64,000 nt of DNA from Macropodus opercularis (lineage: Eukaryota > Chordata > Actinopteri > Anabantiformes > Osphronemidae). The stretch covers positions 625,001 through 689,000 of the forward strand of contig CM061099.1 of the NCBI GenBank assembly GCA_030770545.1, read 5' to 3'. Position numbers and translations under genes: made by a program. This document shows, in pieces, positions 56,101 through 64,000 of this stretch (position 1 is the stretch's first letter; each line of letters opens with the position of its first letter). The notes beneath the pieces were generated by a model. The model was not told where the DNA came from, made no database searches, and saw only the letters and a list, made by a program, of their open reading frames with translations.

Positions 56101-59100
56101 TTTCTTCATCAACATTACTCAACGTGCGTGAGAGGTTCAGTCTCAGTCGCTGTAAATCTGTTTTTGTTGCTGTAACAGAGACGATGATTTGGTGAAATGT
56201 GGGTAGAACAACGTTTGGTTTAGATTAGACATAACTAGTCTACGTATAATGAGCCCAATTATGGTGAAGCAACGCTCGCATGGGGAGCGAATGACGACAC
56301 AGCTGGAGATTCTGACAGAACCACACCGAGCTGGTTCTGCTTCTGCAGCGGAATGAACTCATCTCTGTTATCATGAACTTTGCTGATTCTCCGTGTGACC
56401 TCTGACTGTGAACCTGCGTCTGCTTCCTGGTGAAGACAGAACCGAGCTGGTTTCCCAGGGACACACCTCCACCTCCAGGTGAGAAACGTAACTGCAGCTG
56501 CTGTGCGTGTTATGAAGGAGCGTCGAAAAAAGACTCGTTGCCATAAATGCTTAAATATGAGAAACAGGCCACAACCTGCTTCTTAGTTATTTACAACCCT
56601 TTGATGCCATTACCCAGAATGCACAGCAGACGGGGCTACTCAAAGTCTTTTCATTGCTGACATTCAGTGACGCACCGGTTCAAAGGTCAAACCATCCAGC
56701 TTTAATTGATTTAAGATGTGATTTTCGTTTTCAGATGAATTAACTTCTTTCAACGTGGTTGTGTCAAACCATTTAAGTCCTATTTCTTATCCGAACGCTG
56801 AAAGTGAATCATTCATGTTGTGGATGCACTAACGATGAAGGAGCACAAGTCACAGGCTACATGCACCAAACACGTCCAGCAACCAAAACCATATCACTCA
56901 TCAAGCTGGACGCACGTCTGGCCTGTCAATCACATGGTTCTATTGGCTGATTGAGTTACAGATCGATGGACGAGTGAACATCTGGTTGAAGCTACAATTA
57001 TTTAGATGCAGTACACAAAGAAAATTAATCATGCACAGATCAAATATAAACGAGTCTTAAATGAGAAAATTCAATATACAAATTTATTTGACTAGAAAGT
57101 TTAGAGGCAGAGATGGGGTCAGTTCTTCGTGGGTGCTTTAGTGTTTGGTTCTGAGGTGTGAAACTGGGCATTTTCCTAAGAAACAGCTTCAGATGATAAA
57201 AGAAACGAATGAGCGTGTTCTTATTAATCTTGCTTTTCCCGTTAAATAATGGAGTCGGCTCAGCGCTGAAGAGGCTTTTTTATCTTTCTCTCCGTTCACG
57301 TCGAGGCAGATGACGCCTCCCTGACGTTGGGTTTTCTGTACAGTGTTACTGTGGAAACCGACCTGTCCAGGATGAAAGACACTGGATGGAAGAAGAAGAA
57401 GAGTAGAGACGGCAAAGAGAAGACGAGGCCAAAAGGCAAAGAGGGAGGAAAGATACAGTTGGAAAGAACCACTGGAGGCTGAGGAATGAAGAGGGGGCAG
57501 AAAATAGAGACATCTGAAAGCAGGAGGAACAAATAAAGAAACAGGAGGATCTAAAATGGCCGAGAGGAAAAGGAGGCCACGAGACGACTGCAGACAAACA
57601 GAAGCAACCAGAGGCGACTGAAGGAAAGCGATGATGATGACAAGGGAGCAGACCAAGAGTGAAGCACAACGAAGCAGATTTGGACCAGAACATTTAAAGC
57701 TGCTCAGTTATTGTCACGGCAGGACGTGAAACGAAGAAGCGGCTAAAGGTTCGTGTGTGACAGAGTCTGACTTTACCTCCGGGCCTTCAAAGGGAAGATC
57801 CTCTTGATTTAAACCCTCTGAGGCCGCGGAGCAGCAGGTGGTGAAGCCTGCCTGGATTAATGTTCTCTGACTGTCACACTAATTCTGTGCTAGAACAACT
57901 CAGCTGCGAGTTACTTCGAGGATTTGACATTTTCAGAAGAAAGGACTGAGGTGACGGCAGAGGAGGGAGAGTCTCCTGCTGAACTGGAGGCTTCAGAAGC
58001 GTCTCTGGAGTCGAGAGATGTTTAAGGCTGTGAATTCTGCAAAACTGTAGCAGCGTCTCAGCATGAAGCCGTGTAACGAAGAGGACGAAAGGACAATATC
58101 ACAACATTTGGTAAGTCACCGCGTGTTTGTTCTCGTCCTGAACATGGCGCCGTGGTGCACGTGACCCAGCACCAGGACACTGAGATGCTGCCGCTCGCTG
58201 ACCCGCATGATGAGCATCTCTCTGCCAAGGCCAAAATAAGCGATACAGCATCGGCTCAGATCATTTCCTCAACCGTGGTTTCATTCACTGTGACTCTAAT
58301 TATTAGGAAATGATTTGTAAATGCACCACAATCCGTGCGTTGCCTTCTGGGAAACACAAACGAGGTCCCAACCTGATGCTCGTAAAATAAGACGAGAAGC
58401 GACGAAGGTTAGACATGAGCGATGAAGGAGAATGAAGGAGGGAGACGCAGGGATGGAGGCGAAGGACCGGAGGACGGAGGAGGGAGGGCAAACGGGAGGA
58501 GTCAAGCAGAGGACGACGGACGACGACGCAGGACTGAGGGAAGAAGGTCCCAGCGGAGCCGAGGAGGCGCAGCGACCTCCACGGAGCCGGACTGGCTGCA
58601 GGAGATAAACCCCTCAGGTTCAACCTCGGCGTAAACGAAATGTCAGCGTTCACCTCATAAATATTCAGTGATCACACGTCGCTCACGCCTTCGTTCTGCT
58701 GCAGGCGAATCCAATCCTGTTCTGTCCAGGCCAACTTTAAAACAACTGGATCAGAACCGACCAGCGGTTGTTACAGCTCAGCTGAGAGTAAAGCTCCTGG
58801 TTCCTACGTCTCCTCGTTTGACCCGTGGCTCCACAGACTTTGTTCCTCAGCTCCGTCTGTCTCCTCTCAGCCCGTCTGGTCCAAGTCTTCCCGGACCGTC
58901 CCCGTCTGCTCCTCTGGCCCAGCTCGCGTCCAGCACAACGGTCCAAGTAAATCCCTCTGGTGTCCTGAGCTTTTAAAGGCCTCCAGGCCGATAATCCCCC
59001 TCAAACAGTCGCCTCCTAAAAACACACGACGTCAGCACAACAGACCTGCCGCCTGGAGGAGCGATGATGGTTCACAGTGTTTCCTGGAAGCTTTGAACGA

Positions 59101-61360
59101 GCTCATCGTCCGTGTTCGTGACCTGGACGCGACCTCTGCTCGTTTTACGTCTTTTCATTTCCTCCTGTGACCTTGTTCGGTGTTTGTTCTTCACATGGCG
59201 TTGACGTCGCCACATCTGGAGCAGAGATCGGTGAATAAAACGCAAATTACTGAAGGTATCGTCTCTTCGTTATTTATTATTTTGGCCCCAAATGACGTTT
59301 TCTGCTTCATCGAACGTTAAATAATTATCTGACCAGTGAATATTACTCTTTGTTCCGGACCAGTGACTGAAGTCGCTGAAGGAGACAAACGGCTGTCGCT
59401 GTGTTTTCTCCTGTCATGAGACGCGTGTTCGGTGTAAATATGTGAGATTTGCTCCTTTCTGGGTCTCGTGTTTTCCTCTTCCCGTCCTCTCGTTCGTTTC
59501 CCTCCTGACGCGATTTCAGTTCAGCCTCGAGCCGTCGTCTGGATTCCCACAGGGCCGAGCGGCATTAGAGGCGTCTTTGAAGCGATTCCCTCATATCTAA
59601 CGCCGGGGCCTTGATGTGCGGACCAACCTTGACTCTTTGATTTACTTCGCCGTTGGTCGATCGCCACCACATCCGAGGCTTCGTGCATCCGTGCACACGC
59701 GCTCAGACACACGATGACACGCATGATCGCACTTCAAAGAGAATTAGGTTCAACTGACTTAACACTTAGCAGCTTCAAAGGAGACGAGGACGACGGTTTG
59801 CATGAGACAAACTTTCACGGGACTTCGTTTGTTGTCTGCTCCTTTAGTTTCATGATGAAGTGATATGAGACACCCCCTAAAACGACCAAAGTCCAACTTT
59901 GAAATGAAAGTTGTGCTGGAGCTTCTTCTTCCACGCAGCCTAGTTCTGGGCTCCGACCCGTGGCTGCGGACCTTCATCACGTGTGGCCTTCAGTTCACTA
60001 CACACCTGAAAGAGCAGGTCTCTGTTCCCAGATGATGGGATCAACGGGAGGTAAGCGATGAGAGTCCGCGTCCTTCACGTCTCTGAAGGGGAAAGGAGCA
60101 GCAGTCTGCTCCAGAGATCTCACGTCACGTGACTTTCAAGCACGTAGCTAATCACGCCTGACTTTGATACGTGTCATATGTTCCTTGAATCGGAGACATG
60201 ACCTGAACTTTAGCTTTTCGTCAGGCAGAGCAGAACATTAATCCTCAGCTCGTCAACTTCTCTCGACTGCTACAGCCCATAATAACCTTTAAGAGCAGCC
60301 AGAACCACACAGAAAACACAGAGCTGTCAGGCCACCTGCACCGGCGCCACCAGAACCTGGACAAGTGGGTGTGGTTAGTGCAGGATCACATGGCCCCAGG
60401 TGCATTATGGGTAGTAGGCGAACCGCTGGAGGCAGTGTGATGCTCTGGGAAGCTTAGGTCCGTCCACGTGGCCGTTATGTGGCGCCGCCGCTGATGGAGC
60501 GTGTTCCCTGGTGTCTGTGGCCTCTTCCAGTAGACGATGCTTCCTGGTTCTGGTTTGAGAACTAGTCTGAGGTGTTGGCCCAGCTCCAGATTCCAGGTCG
60601 GGCCTCTCACACATCTCAACACGTTTGTTATTCGGTTTGTTTCTTTTATTTTCTTGCGGTCTGTGACTGAGGCTCCACGACCACACAAACAAATTCATGA
60701 AACCAAACAGTCACTGACAACGAAGACGAGCCAGTAGAGACTTGAATCCACTTCTCTAGTTTTATGAAGTCATGCAAGTTCGGTAATTTCTGTATAAGCA
60801 CAGGTGGCAAACACGGCGATGAACCCACAGCCTTGAGGCGACAACCAGAGAAGAAACGCAGGCGTCTCCAGGTGGGTTGTGTTGTGGTGTGTGTTACTGT
60901 CCAACTATTAAAACGTGCAGGTCTCCTCGCTGTAACCATGACAACGCAGGTTGACCCGGAGAAGACTCTGTCCCTTCTCCCCGTCACCCCAGCGCCCCCT
61001 GCTGGACGCTGGAGGAGACTAGTCCAGTGCCTGAAGCCTCGGCTTCGCCTGGTGGATACGTTACTGCTGATCCGCGTCACCCGAGTCGATCTACGAACAC
61101 ATGAGCTCCATGAATTGTTCTTTTATTTGAATTTAACGAACTGGATTTTCAGGATTTGATTTGACGTTTGTAGGTGGAGTCTGTGTAAGGTTCAGTTTAT
61201 CAGGTACTGGAGGCACTAATGGCTTCAGCTCTGTCTGAAATGAGACGAGTCTCTGTTTTATGTTTTATGTCCCCATCAATGCCTTTAATCAGAGGGTTTC
61301 TAAACCGGACACTAGGGGGCAGTGTTTCCCTGACAGAGTCCTGACACACATTCACCAGCT
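53111..61360. other. Unassigned sequence
   Basis: No coding exon recognised in about 8 kb. Purine-rich stretches at 57360-57660 and 58410-58570 give long antisense open frames of low complexity. AT-rich 54240-54420 may be conserved non-coding DNA. A ZNF143-like site, GCATTATGGGTAGTA, is at 60402-60416. Confidence 0.4.
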
Positions 61361-61492
61361 TGTGTGTGTGTGTGTGTGTGTGTCACTGCTCCTCGTCACA
61401 CGCACCCACACAGCAGGAGGGATGAGCCCAAGATAACTGTGGTAACAATAGCACAACAGCGTCTCCCTGCACACACACACACACACACACAC
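61361..61492. repeat. Paired (GT)n and (AC)n microsatellites
   Basis: About 11 GT units at 61361-61383 and about 11 AC units at 61470-61492, so inverted copies lie 86 nt apart and could pair. Confidence 0.9.
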
Positions 61493-61699
61493 GCAGGCTG
61501 GAGGCTGGAGGAGCAGGCGGACAGAGCATCCACCTCCTTCCTCCTGGAGGCTCTGGGCGGCTCCGTCAGAACCGGACCATCCACGTCACACTGCAGACGA
61601 CACGTCATGTGTTGTTGTGTTTTATTATATACATCGTGTTTGTTTTGTTTGTTCGGGTTAAGGGAGACGCTTCTGAACGTGTCCTGCGGCTCCTCCCGC

Positions 61700-62110
61700 T
61701 GCCTGTAGGGGGCAGCAGCGGGACGGAGTCGCTGCGAAGCGGCGGGTCTCCGGGTCTCCACGTGTGGCTCGTGCAGCTGCTCTGATTCACGGACTGGCTG
61801 CTGCCTCGAAGCCCAACCGCCGTATTTGCTGGAAGGATCCGTGCTTCTAATTGGACGGGGTCGCACCTCCTCCTCCTCCTCTTTCTCCTCCTCCTCTCTC
61901 CGGCGTATTGTCACTGACAGTCGGATTACTCCCTCACAGCAGCAGCTGCGTCCTCCCCGGCACGATGCAGGCTCCGGAGGATTCCTGATCGCTGCGCCGC
62001 CGCACGGTAAGAAACCTCCGCTCTGCGTCCGGAGCTGCGTCCTGCTGGAGGCTCTCTGGTCCGGGGCCAGGGCTGCGCGTTGCTCGTCTCGGGCTCCTCT
62101 GGCTCCTCTG
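61700..62110 (+). promoter_or_regulatory. CpG-rich putative promoter with first exon
   Basis: This stretch is GC- and CpG-rich compared with its surroundings. It has an inverted CCAAT (ATTGG near 61850), a CTC-rich tract, and a donor CACG|GTAAGAAA with GT at 62007. The presumed exon holds an ATG in ATGCAGGCTCCGGAG that stops at TGA after 7 codons, which fits a 5' UTR. If real, it is the first exon of a + strand gene continuing right of the window. Its identity is unknown; bassoon lies beside DAG1 in mammals, which is only a hint. Confidence 0.35.
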
Positions 62111-63536
62111 GCTCCGGGGTCTGCGTAGTGAGTGCGGGGGTGCGGGCTAATTGCTGAGGGACACTCAGCAGGAGGTAATAGATGAAAGAGGCGAAGTGAA
62201 ATATGCGAATGTGAATCTCTCCCAGTTTACTGTGGAGCCTCCTGAAGTGGTGAACGACTCGGTCTAACATCAGTCTAACGACGTTCACAAGACCCAGAGC
62301 AGCGACGGCAACAGAACCTCTCACTGAGCTGCTCTTCGACCGGTTTAAACTGAAGCCGGAACCGATGACAGACACGGAGACATTTCACTAATTCAGCCGT
62401 TGAGACCAATCACGTTTCCATCCAGCAGTAGAATCACGTCTCATTAGTTCAGTGACAAATGAAACGAGCCTCTTAGAAGGTTGGACCCGCTTCCGGCGCC
62501 TGTTTGGTTCTGACAGCAGATCCCACACGTGGACCTGCAGCAGACGTGAGATGTCAGAGTTTTGAAGTGGATTCTTTAGCAGCTGGTGCTGGTTTGGTTC
62601 ACAAACTGCTCAGATTAAGTCTCATCCTCAGAATTAATGCAAATTTATGCGGCTTTCATCGACACTGAGTTCAGAGATGGTGGCGAACACGTCCGGAGCG
62701 TCGGGCTCGGCCTTCGCCGCTTCGGTTCTGACTCGGTCCGTCTGCAGGTTGTGATATTTCTCTGTCTGCGTCGGTTCAGATTAAGCCAGAATTCGTTTCG
62801 ACCTCTTCCCGACAGCAGACGTCAGCTGAGGCGGAGGCTTCATTTCTCGGTACCTGTTCGGGTCACGTCCTCTGTTATGAAGGTAACTTTTTTAGTTTTA
62901 AGTGTTTTGCGGGACAGGAGTCTGGTAAAACAACAGACTTTCTCTCCAGTCGTCCTCACGTTTTGTCTCCCTCAGATCGAGGTCAGTGTTAATTGAAATG
63001 CAGACACCTCTTAATTAGTGAGGCTCGTGTGTCTTCTTCGTTGGTTCCGTACATGCAGCTGCTCTCTTCAGGGACCCGTCTCTCTGCTCTGAGAGGAGCT
63101 CGGCTCTGGATTAACGCGGCTCGAGTCCGAGTCGTGTGATGTGCAGAGTATTTATCAGACGCTTGGTGAATTGAAGAGCCGTGGCCTCTGGGAGCTGGAC
63201 CGAGGGATGAGACCTGCTGGAGGAATGAAAGGTCGTCGCTACTTTACTGTGATGATAAATAACTTAATGAGATGAATCGTCTGCACTGGGATCCAGAGCT
63301 TGTGGAGCAAATTGTGCCTCAGAGCTGCCGACACGTCGTTTAAACGCTGTGTAACATCTACTCTGTGCTTATGATGGACTGCGTCAAACCTTGTGCTGGT
63401 GAATAAACGTGGTTGCTATGGTAACTGTCCACCTGTCCGTCTGCGATGGTGTTAATATTATCTAGCTGTTGTTTGGTGGGAACATCAGCTGGTATAGAAA
63501 CAATGTGGCTTTAAAGTCAAAGGGTTTGCATGTGAC
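62111..63536. other. Unassigned sequence
   Basis: Nothing recognised; would be first-intron sequence if the promoter to the left is real. Confidence 0.4.
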
Positions 63537-63940
63537 GGGACCTGGACCTTGGCGGGACCTGGACCTTGGCGGGACCTGGACCTTGGCGGGACCTGGACCT
63601 TGGCGGGACCTGGACCTTGGCGGGACCTGGACCTTGGCGGGACCTGGACCATGGCGGGACCTGGATCCTGGGGGGACCTGGATCCTGGCGGGACCTGGAT
63701 CCTGGCGGGACCTGGATCCTGGCGGGACCTGGATCCTGGAGGGGCCTGGATCCTGGGGGGACCTGGATCCTGGCGGGACCTGGATCCTGGCGGGACCTGG
63801 ATCCTGGCGGGACCTGGATCCTGGCGGGACCTGGATCCTGGAGGGGCCTGGATCCTGGGGGGACCTGGATCCTGGCGGGACCTGGATCCTGGCGGGACCT
63901 GGACCTTGGCGGGGCCTGGATCCTGGCGGGACCTGGATTG
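63537..63940. repeat. 17-bp minisatellite array
   Basis: About 24 copies of GGGACCTGGATCCTGGC. The first seven or so carry ACCTTGG instead of ATCCTGG. A six-unit block recurs 102 bp apart (GGATCCTGGA at 63731 and 63833), so part of the array duplicated recently. Confidence 0.96.
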
Positions 63941-64000
63941 GCCGTGGTGCTGCGTCGTCCGGGTTGTTGTGGTGGTGGTAGAATGTGTGGTGCAGAGCTG

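Noticed and set aside
57189..57693. Minus-strand frames of 115-155 codons
   Set aside because: They are antisense of a purine-rich stretch and give low-complexity Ser/Phe/Leu-rich peptides without domains.
58303..58653. Minus-strand frame of 116 codons
   Set aside because: Antisense of a GGA-rich tract; no domain or splice context.
25000..64000. tRNA, rRNA or other structured RNA genes
   Set aside because: No cloverleaf with proper A and B boxes or rRNA stretch was recognised by reading; a covariance-model scan would be needed to exclude them.

Overview
The window is vertebrate nuclear DNA, almost certainly from a ray-finned (percomorph-like) fish. One single-copy vertebrate gene is clear: the large 3' coding exon of dystroglycan (dag1) at 3.9-6.2 kb on the + strand. 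It is split by an 81-nt intron, short as is common in compact fish genomes. The repeats are also fish-like: Tx1-group L1 retrotransposons sitting in (TC)n microsatellites, a Rex1/CR1-type LINE tail, a short hAT element and many minisatellites. No prokaryotic, organellar or viral gene was seen.

Layout. 1-3871 is read as the intron upstream of the dag1 exon and holds a 1.4-kb array of a 30-bp repeat (905-2280). 3872-6232 is the dag1 exon, followed by a 3' UTR of about 1.2 kb. 7.5-11.5 kb has no recognisable gene. 11.5-24.9 kb is a retrotransposon cluster. Three (TC)n blocks (11523-11736, 18946-19090, 24573-24933) bracket two complete non-LTR retrotransposons in the same orientation, 13371-18945 and 19091-24572. 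Both have intact ORF1 (CCHC zinc knuckle) and intact ORF2 (APE endonuclease, reverse transcriptase, C-terminal zinc knuckle). They are clearly different families, roughly half identical in protein by eye, yet both sit in TC repeats. The first is preceded by an inverted, apparently identical 1637-bp copy of its own interior (11734-13370), so the locus is a large foldback.

25-64 kb is mostly anonymous sequence with no convincing protein-coding exon. It holds a near-perfect 69-nt palindrome (26331-26399), an 876-bp hAT element with a perfect 8-bp target duplication (29514-30405), a decayed Rex1-like LINE (37300-38500), an LTR-like remnant carrying a 14-bp minisatellite (39561-40112), and further arrays: TTAG-type (30.9-31.5 kb), 11 bp (33.6-34.0 kb), 23 bp (44.8-46.7 kb), 30 bp (48.5-49.1 kb) and 17 bp (63.5-63.9 kb). 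A CpG-rich stretch near 61.7-62.1 kb with a good splice donor could be the promoter and first exon of a downstream + strand gene.

How it works together. dag1 encodes the laminin receptor that links matrix to dystrophin. The two LINEs are potentially autonomous: ORF1 would coat the RNA, and ORF2 would nick a TC tract and reverse transcribe there. Because each insertion leaves TC tract on both sides, a TC array can absorb successive insertions, which explains the head-to-tail stack. Most long open frames elsewhere are by-products of tandem repeats that lack stop codons.
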